Source: XBB1006 sp051877515 (GTDB taxonomy: Bacteria > Bacillota > Clostridia > Lachnospirales > Lachnospiraceae). From it: 64,000 nt of DNA. Position 1 is the stretch's first letter; every line of letters begins with the position of its first letter. The DNA is taken from the NCBI GenBank assembly GCA_051877515.1, contig JBJEIY010000005.1, forward strand, positions 107,829-171,828, in the 5' to 3' direction. Positions 1 through 9,252 of the stretch are shown piece by piece. The translations under genes were made by a program, and so were the position numbers. The notes beneath the pieces are model-generated. The model was not told where the DNA came from. It searched no databases and saw nothing but the letters and a program-made list of their open reading frames with translations.

Positions 1-177
1 TCTTTTTTATATCGCTTGCATGATCTCGTTAAATGCAGCATCCAGGTGATTTATTACGGATGTTAAACATGCTTCAATACTAATAGCTCAACCGTTGTTT
101 TGTATTTTTTACAACCAATATCTCTCTATTTAAAATTTGTTTTCATGAATTTATTCAGCTTCTTTTGTAAGATTGCA

Positions 178-333
178 TTACTCATGCTGTTCAACTCTGT
201 TTCTGCAATCATTAACGTGTGAATTCCTTACCTCTTCCCTGTTTATCTGTTCTTCTTTGTCAAGTTCTTCTGAAAGATCATGAAGTGGCTTTAAAAAATC
301 ATCAATGCTTATTTTGTTTTCTTTTTCATTCAT
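178..333 (-). CDS. Small hypothetical protein (51 aa), prophage remnant region
   Basis: Short acidic, charged ORF starting MNEKENKISIDDFLKPLHDL and ending VEQHE. The start is preceded by AAGGGGGC, a reasonable ribosome binding site, and overlaps the stop of the frame before it. No family is recognised. It lies downstream of a tape-measure fragment on the same strand, so it is probably a leftover phage gene. No signal peptide or membrane segment is visible. Confidence 0.4.
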   Translation of the reverse strand: MNEKENKISIDDFLKPLHDLSEELDKEEQINREEVRNSHVNDCRNRVEQHE

Positions 334-505
334 TATTTTTGAGCCCCCTTATAAATCTTCACAAGTTCAGGATCAAGAATATCTGTTTGATAGTACATTA
401 GCACCATCCAAGACTTTATTCAATAGGCTATTTGCTTCATCTCTAAATCCAAAAAAACTATGCAGAATGCTTTTTTGTATGTCTGTAACTTTGTGTTCGG
501 CTCAT
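333..505 (-). pseudogene. Decayed small phage-region gene
   Basis: Two overlapping minus-strand frames look like parts of one broken gene. One frame reads EHKVTDIQKSILHSFFG up to a stop; a shifted frame continues with DILDPELVKIYKGAQK and ends at the start codon of the next small gene. Neither piece has a full start-to-stop ORF with a good ribosome binding site. No family is recognised, and a frameshift is inferred rather than proven. Confidence 0.25.
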
Positions 506-623
506 ATTTAAATTATATCAACGTATCATAATAAATAACCAACCATAAATACAGCGCAAATATAAGCATTTTAATACCCCCAGTTTAGGTCACATATATA
601 TTGACCATCTCGGGGTATAGTGT

Positions 624-824
624 TTATTTTATTCCTAATTCTGCGAGTGAAAATTTGGCATCTATTTCACGTAAAAGCATTTCATAACTTAAGTTATTCT
701 CTTTGGCCAATGCTTTCAGTAAGTACTGCAATATTTTTTTATTTTCACCAAATACTGCTGATACATATGATACCAGAAACAACATACACACATTTGATAA
801 AAATAATAAAATTGATATAAACAT
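624..824 (-). CDS. Small membrane-anchored hypothetical protein (66 aa)
   Basis: The first 25 residues are strongly hydrophobic (MFISILLFLSNVCMLFLVSY), consistent with one membrane segment or an uncleaved signal. A charged helical region of about 40 residues follows. The start lies 4 bases after the stop of the tape-measure fragment, so the two were probably co-transcribed phage genes. No family is recognised. Confidence 0.4.
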   Translation of the reverse strand: MFISILLFLSNVCMLFLVSYVSAVFGENKKILQYLLKALAKENNLSYEMLLREIDAKFSLAELGIK

Positions 825-827
825 TAT

Positions 828-1265
828 TTATAACCCCCTTGATGCTAAACTCAGTTTGCTTCCAAAAGCATGGTCATATTCTTTTAAAGTAGCGCCAACT
901 AATTTTTTTGAATCAATGTAAACATTTTCTTGTTTTTCTATTGGCGGAAGGCATTTGTCTAATGATTCTTGAATCTTGTACAGCACAAATGCAATGTCTT
1001 CATTATTAGTATCAACAGCATTTGAAATCATATTCATAAGTTTATTTATACCGGAAACAACTTCTGATCCAGCTTCACCACCTGCCATAATCTGACCATT
1101 TGCATTGATTCCGAATGCAGTCGGGTTTTCAAGCAGTATTGGTTTGTTCATCACTTTTGCATACCAATCAATTCTTAATGAGGGAATGGAACCTTTCAGA
1201 AGATCACCAATTGACCATCCTGAAGGCTGAATGCTGAAATGTGGCAGCAATACAGAAAAGGTCAA
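828..1265 (-). pseudogene. Phage tail tape measure protein, C-terminal fragment
   Basis: Carries the signature found near the C-terminus of siphophage tape measure proteins, AFGINANGQIMAGGEAGSEV, preceded by RIDWYAK. Intact tape measure proteins are many hundreds of residues; only about 145 codons remain. The first roughly 11 residues (MTFSVLLPHFS) come from sequence antisense to the neighbouring integrase, so the apparent start is a deletion junction. This is the end of a tail gene left behind by prophage decay and has no expected function. Confidence 0.75.
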
Positions 1266-2031
1266 GTTCCTGACAGAAAAACAGGTTTATATTCTGCTTG
1301 ATGCACTGGATAAGGAATATAAAGCAGTCTTCCGGGAACATGACCGGGTGGATGATACAGGAAAACCATATCATGTCGATTCCTACACAGAATCCTACCA
1401 CCTTCCGCTTCAACTTGTTACATTCTATTATGTGGCACTGTTTGGCGGTCTTAGACGTGGAGAAAACATATCTCTGACATGGGATGATATTGATTTTAAG
1501 ACAAACACCATTTCCATCAATAAAGCAACTGCAAAGATGCCAGGTGGACAGTACCTGAAAGCACCAAAAACCAAAAACTCATACCGGACTGTCACTGTAC
1601 CTGATGAAGTGATCCACCTTCTGAATCGTCTGAAGATGGAGCAGAACACCTATAGACTGTCCATTGGTGAAAACTGGATTGAAACACTGGATGAAAACGG
1701 AAAGCCTTTAAACTTCGTTTATACCCAGGCAAACGGCAAACAGATGTATATTGACACACCCAGTCAGCGTTTTACAAAGCTGATAAAGGATTATAACCAG
1801 ACTGTTGAAAAGGAAGAAGATAAGCTGCCTGATATATCCCTACATGGCTTACGGCATACCATGGCAACACTTCTGATCGGGGAAGGCATGGAAATAAGCA
1901 CAGTTTCCGGTAGACTGGGACATGCTGATATCAGTACCACACTAGATATCTACACACATTTCCTGAAGGATCACGACAAGACAGCATCTGACACCCTGGA
2001 GAAGTTCACCAGGAAGAAAAACATCATTTAA
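1231..2031 (+). pseudogene. int: Tyrosine integrase, N-terminally truncated
   Basis: Contains the catalytic domain of a phage/ICE tyrosine recombinase: the first Arg in GGLRRGENISLTWDD, the HGLRHT box, the GRLGHAD motif and the Tyr nucleophile in TTLDIYTHFLKDHD. Family members are usually near 400 aa with an N-terminal DNA-binding domain and a SAM-like core-binding domain, which are missing here. Codons before about VKFLTEKQV overlap the opposing tape-measure fragment, and no ribosome binding site precedes the ATG. It ends about 115 bp from the 3' end of tRNA-Pro, the usual place for an integrase next to its attachment site. Catalytic residues survive, but activity is unlikely. Confidence 0.8.
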
Positions 2032-2094
2032 AAGTGTCTACAAATTGTCCACAAAGCGGGATTTACGATCAGTTTTTTAATTTATCAGAAAACA

Positions 2095-2135
2095 ATAAAA
2101 AAGCACAAATCCTTGATTTATAAGGGTTTATGCTT
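2095..2135 (-). terminator. Terminator of tRNA-Pro
   Basis: Arms AAGCATAAACCCTT and AAGGATTTGTGCTT pair over 14 bases with two G-U pairs and are followed on the minus strand by a T run. It lies immediately 3' of tRNA-Pro. Confidence 0.7.
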
Positions 2136-2145
2136 CCTTTTTTAG

Positions 2146-2219
2146 TCGATGCGACAGGATTCGAACCTGCGACCTCTGCGTCCCGAACGCAGCGCTCTAC
2201 CAAGCTGAGCCACGCATCG
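2146..2219 (-). tRNA. tRNA-Pro (anticodon CGG)
   Basis: Cloverleaf with acceptor arms CGATGCG/CGCATCG, D-loop GCTCAGCTTGGTAGAGC, anticodon stem-loop CTGCG-TTCGGGA-CGCAG and T-arm GGTTCGAATCC. The discriminator is A and no CCA is encoded. The 3' end faces the degraded integrase, suggesting this tRNA was the phage attachment site. Confidence 0.95.
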
Positions 2220-2233
2220 AACTCACGAACTTG

Positions 2234-2284
2234 ATTGTATCTTATATTGAAGTATTTGTCAAGTTGATTCCATTGTGATATTCT
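2234..2284. promoter_or_regulatory. Overlapping divergent promoters (tRNA-Pro and PHP phosphatase)
   Basis: On the minus strand TTGACA, a 17-base spacer and TACAAT sit in front of tRNA-Pro. On the plus strand TTGTCA (2256-2261), a 17-base spacer and TATTCT (2279-2284) point toward the phosphatase. The two -35 boxes overlap, so the units may compete for RNA polymerase. Confidence 0.55.
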
Positions 2285-2331
2285 ATTATTATACATTTTA
2301 GGAACAACCATAACGAGAACGGAGATTACTT

Positions 2332-3102
2332 ATGATTAAATATGATACTCACATACATACATTACCTTTTTCCACCGATGCCCATCAGCAGCTTCCGGAT
2401 GTTTTAACTGCTGCCTCCTCCGGCCCCTATGGCTTTACGATTACGGAGCACATGGACTACAACTATCCCGGAGATATGGTATTTGAGTTTGATCCCCAAA
2501 AGTATCTTGCATCCTATGGTCCCTACCGCAGTGACAAGCTCCTGTTAGGAATTGAAATGGGCCTGACGCTGAATAATACTGCTAAAATAGCAAAGACCCT
2601 TTCCAAATATCCTTTTGATATCGTGATCGGTTCTATCCATGTGGTGGAAGACTATGACATCGCCTTCCCGGACTTTTTTGATAAATACCATAAACATGAA
2701 GCCTACCAGCGCTATCTGGTTCAAATGCTGGATTGCCTGGAGCAGTTCCATGATTTTGATACCCTGGCCCACGTAGACTATATCTGCCGCTACAGCCCCT
2801 ATGACGATCCGGAACTTCACGTAGCGGAGCACAAGGCTGCGCTGGAAGCAATCTTTAACTTTCTGATCTCCCATGACATCTGTCTGGAGATCAACACCCG
2901 CCGGCTGGGAACCCCACAGGGATACAATACCATATCCGAGATGCTGAGACTGTATTCTTTTCTGGGCGGTCGTTATGTAACGGTGGGTTCCGATGCTCAT
3001 AAAGTAGAAAACCTGTCCATGAATTTCGGTATTGCCGAGAAGCTCATCGCAGAACACCACCTCATTCCGGTTTATTTTAAAGAACGCAAACGGATGATCT
3101 AA
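2332..3102 (+). CDS. hisJ: PHP-domain phosphatase, histidinol-phosphatase (HisJ/HisK) family
   Basis: A 256-residue PHP-fold metal-dependent phosphoesterase. Visible metal-binding motifs are DTHIH at residues 5-9, EHMD near 40, GIEMG, IGSIH, AHVD and the C-terminal GSDAH. Length and order fit the HisJ/HisK family, which removes phosphate from L-histidinol phosphate in histidine biosynthesis. No other his genes are nearby, so the substrate is inferred from family only and another phosphomonoester is possible. The start is preceded by a GGAGA-type site; the gene converges with the PBP gene. Confidence 0.75.
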   Translation: MIKYDTHIHTLPFSTDAHQQLPDVLTAASSGPYGFTITEHMDYNYPGDMVFEFDPQKYLASYGPYRSDKLLLGIEMGLTLNNTAKIAKTLSKYPFDIVIGSIHVVEDYDIAFPDFFDKYHKHEAYQRYLVQMLDCLEQFHDFDTLAHVDYICRYSPYDDPELHVAEHKAALEAIFNFLISHDICLEINTRRLGTPQGYNTISEMLRLYSFLGGRYVTVGSDAHKVENLSMNFGIAEKLIAEHHLIPVYFKERKRMI

Positions 3103-5123
3103 TCCTTTTTCTCCGGTTCTTCATAATTGCCATCAATGGTCTGATTTTCATAATCCACGTAGGGCATGAATTCCATTTCATCCAGCCCTGTGTGGATTTT
3201 TTCCATGTAATCATGCCAGATCTTAGCCGGATAGCTGGCGCCCTGAAGCTTACTTAACTTTTTGGGTGTGTCGAAACCTACCCAGATACTGGTGGTATAA
3301 TAATAAGAATATCCAACAAACCAGCCATCTTTGTTCTCATTGGTAGTTCCGGTTTTGCCTGCCGTAACCATCTGAGAAATTCCTTTCCCCTTAGCAGTAC
3401 CTTTGGTCAGGACCCCGGTAAGGATATCTGTCATCATCCTCGCCGCATTTGTTTTGTATATGCTGACTTCTTCCTGATCTGTTTCCAAGATCACATTGCC
3501 GTCTGCATCTGTAATCTTAACAATACAGGTAGGCTCCCGGTAAAAGCCGTCATTTTCCAAAGTAGAATAGGCCGCAGCCATTTCCAACGCAGACACACCC
3601 TTGTATAACCCTCCCAACGATGCGGGAAGATAGTAGTCATTACTGTCAATATTGGAAAAATTCATGTTAAGCAGATACTGCAATCCCACCTGGGGTGTCA
3701 GCTCGTCAAACAGTTGCCATGCCACAGAATTTCTGGAATACTCCACTGCAGTTCGCAGGGAAATATCCCCCATATAATGTGAGGCCTTGGGGCCACCTTC
3801 TATCTCCTGGTCTTTTACCACACTATCCGGAGTATAACCCCGTTCCAACTGCGGTGTGTATACGATCAAAGGCTTGATGGCGCTGCCCGGCTGACGAAAA
3901 CTCTGATAAGCACGGTTTAGAGTATAGCCGCGATAATCCTGGCTTCTTCCGCCTACAATGGCAGTCACTCTGCCGGTAGCATTGTCTATGCACACACCTG
4001 CGCTTTGCAGCTTATAGGTTCCTTCCTCATTGGTTTCTTTATATTCTGAAAGATTGGAATCAATTGCCTTTTGCAGTTTTTTCTGCTGTTTTAGATCGAT
4101 GGAGGTATAGATCCGGTATCCCGCAGTAAACAGACTGCTCTGACACTCTTTATATGCTTTCTCATAAGCCTCTTCATAAGCTTTCCGTTCCTCTACCGTG
4201 GAAAAGCTGTTGCAGAATTCAAATCCGCTTTGCTTCATCAACGCACGGATCCCGCAATAATAAGTAAAAGTTTCTACGTAATTATTCCGTTTGGTTTCCG
4301 GACGTTTTAAGCTGATCGTTTCATTTTTGGCTTCTTCATACCGGTTGTCACCGATCACCCCATCTGTCCACATCTGGTACAGGATCCGGTCCCGGCGTTT
4401 CATGGTATTCTCATGCTGTGTCACGGGATCATACAAAGTAGGGTTATTGGGAATTGCACACAAATAGGCAATCTGGGAAAGGGTCAGTTCATCCACCGAT
4501 TTGCTGAAGTATCCCTTACTTGCGGCCTCAATTCCATAATATCCATTGGCAAAATACACATTGTTCAGGTAAAATTCCAGCAGTTCATTTTTAGAATAAA
4601 TCCGTTCTAACTCCAGAGCAATGTAGATTTCTTCCACTTTTCTCTGCCAGCTGCGCTCATTGTTCAAAAAAACCGTTCTGGCGAGCTGTTGGGTAATGGT
4701 ACTTCCTCCCTGCGTGACTTCCCCGTTTTTCAACATGGCAATCGCAGCCCGGGCAATCGCCTGGAAATCAATCCCGATATGTTTATAGAATTTCTTATCT
4801 TCGATACTGATTATAGCATTGACCACATCTGCGGGGATATCGGCAAACTTCAAATAATAGACGTCTTTCTCGCCCTTTACTGTGGAAATAAGTTCTCCGT
4901 TTACATCGTAAACCAGAGTGGTCTGGGTCGCACAAAACGTCTCATAGGTAGAGGAATCCGCCAACTCTAAAGCCTCTTTATGCAGGGCATCCACCTTTCT
5001 GGCATAGCCGCCCAGGTAGTAATATCCCACTGCCCCCAGGACAAGAACCATCAGCACGATCTGTATTTTTACGAAGGCCCAGAAAGCATGATGCCTCTTT
5101 TTCTTTCCGTTTCTTTTTGCCAT
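3099..5123 (-). CDS. Class A penicillin-binding protein (PBP1a-type transglycosylase/transpeptidase)
   Basis: Bifunctional peptidoglycan synthase of 674 aa. A short basic cytoplasmic tail and one membrane segment (about residues 14-38) are followed by a GT51 glycosyltransferase domain with catalytic EDKKFYKH at 108-115 and GGSTITQQLAR at 139-149. The transpeptidase domain has all three active-site motifs: SAIK at 414-417, SRN at 463-465 and KTG at 590-592. It polymerises lipid II and cross-links stem peptides at the outer face of the membrane. The 3' end overlaps the converging phosphatase gene by 4 bp. Confidence 0.92.
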   Translation of the reverse strand: MAKRNGKKKRHHAFWAFVKIQIVLMVLVLGAVGYYYLGGYARKVDALHKEALELADSSTYETFCATQTTLVYDVNGELISTVKGEKDVYYLKFADIPADVVNAIISIEDKKFYKHIGIDFQAIARAAIAMLKNGEVTQGGSTITQQLARTVFLNNERSWQRKVEEIYIALELERIYSKNELLEFYLNNVYFANGYYGIEAASKGYFSKSVDELTLSQIAYLCAIPNNPTLYDPVTQHENTMKRRDRILYQMWTDGVIGDNRYEEAKNETISLKRPETKRNNYVETFTYYCGIRALMKQSGFEFCNSFSTVEERKAYEEAYEKAYKECQSSLFTAGYRIYTSIDLKQQKKLQKAIDSNLSEYKETNEEGTYKLQSAGVCIDNATGRVTAIVGGRSQDYRGYTLNRAYQSFRQPGSAIKPLIVYTPQLERGYTPDSVVKDQEIEGGPKASHYMGDISLRTAVEYSRNSVAWQLFDELTPQVGLQYLLNMNFSNIDSNDYYLPASLGGLYKGVSALEMAAAYSTLENDGFYREPTCIVKITDADGNVILETDQEEVSIYKTNAARMMTDILTGVLTKGTAKGKGISQMVTAGKTGTTNENKDGWFVGYSYYYTTSIWVGFDTPKKLSKLQGASYPAKIWHDYMEKIHTGLDEMEFMPYVDYENQTIDGNYEEPEKKD

Positions 5124-5205
5124 AAAAAAACCCTTTCCTCTCTGCAGCTATTGTACCAAATAACACTGCCCGTGGAAAAGGGTTTCTGCATATTTTATGA
5201 AATAA

Positions 5206-5751
5206 TTATGATTCGTACTGACCTCCCAGAAAATCTGCCACCGTGACAGCCAGTTTCTGATCCGCCGGTGTGAGAAATCCCTGCTCTTTTCCCAACAATA
5301 CCACCGTTCCGATGGCATCGCCTTCACTGACAATGGTGCAGACAATCTGCTCCGGCGCTTCCACAGACTCCCCTTCCACCACGGGAATGGCCGGACATTG
5401 TCCACTCTTGCTAAGAAAACGTGCCCGTTCATTCATGGCCTCCTCAAGCTCACTGCTGATGCGCTTTTGTTCATACTCCTTTTTCCCGGTTCCGCTGGCG
5501 GCAATGACCTGATCCCTGTCTGTGATGATTGCCAGTGTTTTTGTTTCTCTTGCAAGCACCTGTACAAACCTCTGGGCAAACTGCCACATTTCCCCCATGG
5601 GGGAATACTTTTTCAGCACTACCTCACCTTCCCGGCCGGTAAAGATCTCCATGGGGTCCCCTTCCCGGATCCGTAAGGTCCTGCGGATTTCCTTGGGTAC
5701 CACTACACGTCCTAAATCATCTATTCTGCGTACGATTCCTGTCGCTTTCAT
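5206..5751 (-). CDS. spoVT: Stage V sporulation protein T (SpoVT)
   Basis: Transcriptional regulator of late forespore genes, 181 aa. The N-terminal AbrB-like swapped-hairpin DNA-binding domain reads MKATGIVRRIDDLGRVVVPK and continues EIRRTLRIREGDPMEIF; the C-terminal half is a GAF-like domain. The start is placed five codons inside the longest ORF because GGAGG sits 7 bases upstream of it and family members begin MKATGIVRRIDDLGR. Its presence supports an endospore-forming host. Confidence 0.93.
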   Translation of the reverse strand: MKATGIVRRIDDLGRVVVPKEIRRTLRIREGDPMEIFTGREGEVVLKKYSPMGEMWQFAQRFVQVLARETKTLAIITDRDQVIAASGTGKKEYEQKRISSELEEAMNERARFLSKSGQCPAIPVVEGESVEAPEQIVCTIVSEGDAIGTVVLLGKEQGFLTPADQKLAVTVADFLGGQYES

Positions 5752-5849
5752 ATAAAAATCCTCCATTAACTTTACTTTCCATTGATGGAAATAGTATCTG
5801 TAAATGGAGGTCTTTTATGCATAACAGGATAGAATATAAAACTGAAAAA

Positions 5850-7010
5850 TCAGAATCCTTTGTCGTATTCTTCCAAAAAACTGTGCCGGTTTCCTTCTTT
5901 ATCTTTATAAGCGATCACCGTATTCAAATTGACATTCTCTACACTCTTGAAAATATTTCCTTCCACATAGGGATTGATCTTTTTCATCTGTGCAATGATC
6001 TCTTTCGTCTCCATACGCTTGGAAGCAGAGATTCCGTCCTCCCTGCAGGAAGAACAGGTATCCGTAAAATGGCAGGCACACTGGATAAAATGTAGTCCAT
6101 TATAATCCCGCCACCGTAAAATATCCGCTTCCCGGATAAGGTACATGGGTCGTATCAGCTCCATGCCCTCAAAATTGGTGCTGTGAAGCTTGGGCATCAT
6201 GGTCTGCACCTGGGCGCCGTACAGCATTCCCATGAGAATAGTCTCAATGACATCATCATAATGATGTCCCAGTGCGATCTTATTGCAGCCCAGTTCTTTT
6301 GCTTTGTTATACAAATGTCCCCGTCGCATCCTTGCACACAGATAACAGGGAGATTTCTCTATTTCATATACCGCATCAAAAATAGATGACTCAAAAATAG
6401 TGATAGGCACACCCAGCATACGGGAGTTTTTCTCAATGACCAGTCGGTTCACTTCGCTATATCCGGGATCCATTACCAGAAACACCAGCTCAAAATTGAA
6501 TTTATTGTGACGCTGCAATTCCTGAAAAAGTTTTGCCATGAGCATGGAATCCTTTCCTCCGGAGATGCAAACTGCCACCTTATCCCCTTCCTGCAAAAGC
6601 TCATACCGGTTAATGGCTTTGGCAAAAGGAGTGAACAGTTCTTTATGAAATTTCTTCCTGATAGAAAGCTCCACTTCTTTTGTTTTTTCTTCGTAATCCT
6701 CTTTATAGGATGAAACCAGCCAGCTGCTGTAGCCTCCTGTAAGGCTCACTGCATCATAGCCTGCTTCCCGCAGTTCTTCCACTGCTTCTTCACTGTTTAC
6801 GCCCTTCATACAATACAGTACATAGCTTACGGATCTATCCAAAGTCCCCTTCCGGGCCGCATCCACGATATCCGGCTTGGAAACGGAATTTGGTATACAG
6901 CCATATAGGTGAGATACTTCATCCCGGATGTCACAGAGCATGTATTGTGACGGATGAAGATCCGCCAGCCGTTCTATGGAAATTTCCGGGGTTTCAAAAA
7001 GCTCAAACAT
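5850..7010 (-). CDS. Rhodanese-like domain fused to TtcA-like PP-loop ATPase
   Basis: A 386-residue protein in two parts. Residues 1-105 form a rhodanese-like domain with the sulfur-carrying Cys at position 67 (VLYCMKG). Residues about 120-330 form a PP-loop ATPase of the TtcA/TilS type, with SGGKDS at 150-155, CYLC at 222-225 and further Cys at 311, 313, 319 and 322. TtcA proteins thiolate C32 of tRNA using an Fe-S cluster held by such cysteines. The fusion suggests that a sulfur donor and the ATP-dependent thiolation enzyme are in one chain. The exact RNA or small-molecule substrate is not shown by the sequence. Confidence 0.7.
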   Translation of the reverse strand: MFELFETPEISIERLADLHPSQYMLCDIRDEVSHLYGCIPNSVSKPDIVDAARKGTLDRSVSYVLYCMKGVNSEEAVEELREAGYDAVSLTGGYSSWLVSSYKEDYEEKTKEVELSIRKKFHKELFTPFAKAINRYELLQEGDKVAVCISGGKDSMLMAKLFQELQRHNKFNFELVFLVMDPGYSEVNRLVIEKNSRMLGVPITIFESSIFDAVYEIEKSPCYLCARMRRGHLYNKAKELGCNKIALGHHYDDVIETILMGMLYGAQVQTMMPKLHSTNFEGMELIRPMYLIREADILRWRDYNGLHFIQCACHFTDTCSSCREDGISASKRMETKEIIAQMKKINPYVEGNIFKSVENVNLNTVIAYKDKEGNRHSFLEEYDKGF

Positions 7011-7020
7011 AATATTCCTC

Positions 7021-7049
7021 TTGACATATTATTTATTATGATGTAATGT
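7021..7049 (+). promoter_or_regulatory. Candidate sigma-A promoter for trhA
   Basis: TTGACA at 7021-7026, a 17-base spacer and TAATGT at 7044-7049, located 50 bp before the trhA start. The -35 is perfect and the -10 is weak. Confidence 0.45.
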
Positions 7050-7099
7050 AGTATCGAAAACTACGTTATATGGTTTTTGTTATAAAAGGAGGCGACATC

Positions 7100-7774
7100 A
7101 TGACAGCAACCACTATCCAGCGTTTAGAAAAAAAAATATCAATTCCTGACTATACATTATCCGAGGAACTGATCAACACGATTTCTCACGGCGTCGGAGC
7201 CGTCTTAGGACTTGCGGCACTGATCCTTTGCATCATCCGTTCTGCCATACATCATGATCCCCTGGCCTTAGCAGGGAGCATTGTGTTTGGCATAAGCCTG
7301 ATCATCTTATATACCATGTCTTCTATCTATCACGGCGTACGCCCCGGCATCGCCAAACGGATCCTGCGGGTCTGTGATCATTGTACGATTTTTCTTTTGA
7401 TCGCAGGAACTTATACACCCTTTACCCTGGTCACACTTCATGGAACAACCGGCTGGATCTTATTCGGTGTCATCTGGGGAGCAGCCGTTTTCGGCATTAT
7501 CCTCAATGCCATGGATGTAGAGCGATTCAAGAAACTGTCCATGGTTTGTTATCTTGCCATGGGATGGTGCGTTATCATAGCCTTTCCTGTTCTACAGGCC
7601 AATCTGGCTTCCTCCGGTATTCGCCTGCTTCTCTGGGGCGGCATTGCTTACACGGTTGGCGCCATCATCTACGGAATCGGAAGTAAAGTACGTTATATGC
7701 ATTCCCTGTGGCACTTCTTCGTATTGGCCGGAAGCATCCTGCATTTTCTGTGTATCTATTGTTACGTGATCTAA
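7100..7774 (+). CDS. trhA: Hemolysin III / PAQR family membrane protein
   Basis: 224-residue integral membrane protein with about seven hydrophobic segments. PAQR-type conserved positions are visible: ISHGVGA near the N-terminus, SSIYHG in the middle and HSLWHFFVLAGS near the C-terminus; these His residues form the metal site in the family. The start is the ATG at 7100, where AAAGGAGG lies 7 bases upstream, not the earlier in-frame ATG. Family members such as TrhA affect membrane lipid homeostasis; the hemolysin name is historical. Confidence 0.85.
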   Translation: MTATTIQRLEKKISIPDYTLSEELINTISHGVGAVLGLAALILCIIRSAIHHDPLALAGSIVFGISLIILYTMSSIYHGVRPGIAKRILRVCDHCTIFLLIAGTYTPFTLVTLHGTTGWILFGVIWGAAVFGIILNAMDVERFKKLSMVCYLAMGWCVIIAFPVLQANLASSGIRLLLWGGIAYTVGAIIYGIGSKVRYMHSLWHFFVLAGSILHFLCIYCYVI

Positions 7775-7777
7775 ACC

Positions 7778-7803
7778 CTGACAGGATTAATTCTTCCTGT
7801 CAG
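7778..7803. terminator. Bidirectional hairpin between convergent genes
   Basis: Perfect 9-bp stem CTGACAGGA/TCCTGTCAG with an 8-base loop, between the stop of trhA and the end of the opposing zinc-ribbon gene, whose stop codon it overlaps. T-rich sequence follows on the plus strand. Confidence 0.5.
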
Positions 7804-8209
7804 TCTTATCCAAATAGCGCATTTTTGATGCATCGATCTCTTCAAACCCCGTAGCGAGTCTTCCCTTCGGGGTTTGCATGTATTTGATACACTTGGGGCA
7901 GAATGTTCCAAGTGTGATCAACTCTCCGCATCGGGCGCACCGGGAACCGATCACCTGCTTTTCGCCATCCTCCTGATACTGGATCCTGCCTTCCCGGATC
8001 CAAGCTTTTACCCTCTGTACCGGCAACTGAAACTCTTCTGCCACATCGTATTCTGTCACATTGTTGGCACGAATGTAGTCACGCACCTCACGAAACAGGC
8101 GCTGCTCAATACATCCGGGACAAAGCTCATATTCATAATCATCCGGGAGTAATTTCTTGCAATCCTGACAATATTTATATTTATCGAAAAAACCTCTGTT
8201 CCTATCCAT
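7787..8209 (-). CDS. Zinc-ribbon / helix-turn-helix small protein, YvyF-like
   Basis: 140 aa with two Cys4 zinc-ribbon elements: CQDCKKL with CPGC at the N-terminus, and CARCGEL with CPKC near residue 100. Between them is a MerR-like helix segment (VTEYDVAEEFQLPVQRVKAWI). This layout resembles the flagellar-region protein YvyF (TIGR03826), but no flagellar genes are nearby. A regulatory or nucleic-acid-binding role is inferred from the domains only. Confidence 0.55.
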   Translation of the reverse strand: MDRNRGFFDKYKYCQDCKKLLPDDYEYELCPGCIEQRLFREVRDYIRANNVTEYDVAEEFQLPVQRVKAWIREGRIQYQEDGEKQVIGSRCARCGELITLGTFCPKCIKYMQTPKGRLATGFEEIDASKMRYLDKTDRKN

Positions 8210-8250
8210 GGCAATATACCTTCCCTTTCTTCTGCCTATTCTTTCGGATT

Positions 8251-9195
8251 CTATCTTTCTGTTAAAAGCATACCCATACAGCCGTAAATCCCTGCATCGT
8301 TTCCTAAAGCAGCTGCGACTACAGGTGTATTTTCACATGCATGGAAAGTGTATTTCCGGTAATATTTTGTTACCACATCCATCAGTACAGCTCCAGCTTC
8401 CGATACGCCGCCTCCCAGCACGATAATAGATGGATCCAATATAACAGCCACATTCGCAATGGCCTTTCCCAATATCCGGCCAACTTCTTCTACCACCTCT
8501 GTGGCCAGTTCATCCCCTTGCCGGGCCGCATCCAGGACGTCCTTCGCCGTTAAATTTTCGGCACACAGGATTGTTGGACGGCTATCCGCGTTGAGATGTT
8601 TTTTTGCCATTCTTACAATTCCCGTTGCGGAAGCATACTGTTCCAGACAGCCTGTTTTTCCACATCCGCAGATTTCTGATTCTTCCTCGGATACCTTAAT
8701 ATGTCCGATCTCGCCTCCTGCTCCGTTGGCTCCGTGTACAATCCGCCCGTTGATGACTACGCCACCGCCGACCCCGGTTCCCAAAGTCAACAGGACCAGG
8801 CTTTTTTTCCCTTTTCCGCTGCCATGGACATATTCTCCCAATGCAGCCACATTTGCGTCATTCCCCACACGGATCGTCATGCCGGTAAGTTCTGCCAACT
8901 CTCCTGCGACATCTTTCTGATCCCATGCAATATTGGTCACACGTCCGACCTTTCCGTCTTCCGACACCGGACCGGGTATGCCTACGCCAATTCCCAGAAC
9001 CTGACCGGGTAGGATTTCTCTTTCCCTCATCTTATCGGTTACAGACTGCGCCACATCCCGGAGAATGCTTTCTCCGCAATTCTCCCGCCGGGTTTGGATC
9101 TTCCATTTCTCCAGCAGGTTACCTTCTCTATCAAACAGACCAATCTTGCAATTGGTACCTCCTATGTCAACTCCAAAACCAAATTCTTTGCCCAT
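8251..9195 (-). CDS. glcK: ROK-family glucokinase
   Basis: 314-residue sugar kinase. The phosphate-binding motif DIGGTNCKIGLFD is at the N-terminus; TLGTGVGGGVV and the ROK signature GANGAGGEIGHIKV are in the middle, followed by the zinc motif CGCGKTGCLEQYAS. This pattern is that of glucokinase-type ROK kinases that phosphorylate glucose at C6 in the cytoplasm; other hexoses cannot be excluded. The start at 9195 is chosen because GGGAGG lies just upstream and the protein then begins MGKEFGFGVDIGGTN. Confidence 0.85.
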   Translation of the reverse strand: MGKEFGFGVDIGGTNCKIGLFDREGNLLEKWKIQTRRENCGESILRDVAQSVTDKMREREILPGQVLGIGVGIPGPVSEDGKVGRVTNIAWDQKDVAGELAELTGMTIRVGNDANVAALGEYVHGSGKGKKSLVLLTLGTGVGGGVVINGRIVHGANGAGGEIGHIKVSEEESEICGCGKTGCLEQYASATGIVRMAKKHLNADSRPTILCAENLTAKDVLDAARQGDELATEVVEEVGRILGKAIANVAVILDPSIIVLGGGVSEAGAVLMDVVTKYYRKYTFHACENTPVVAAALGNDAGIYGCMGMLLTER

Positions 9196-9252
9196 TGTTC
9201 CTCCCGGGTTTATAAGTGATCTCATGATCCATGGAACAACATCTGCGGCGTT

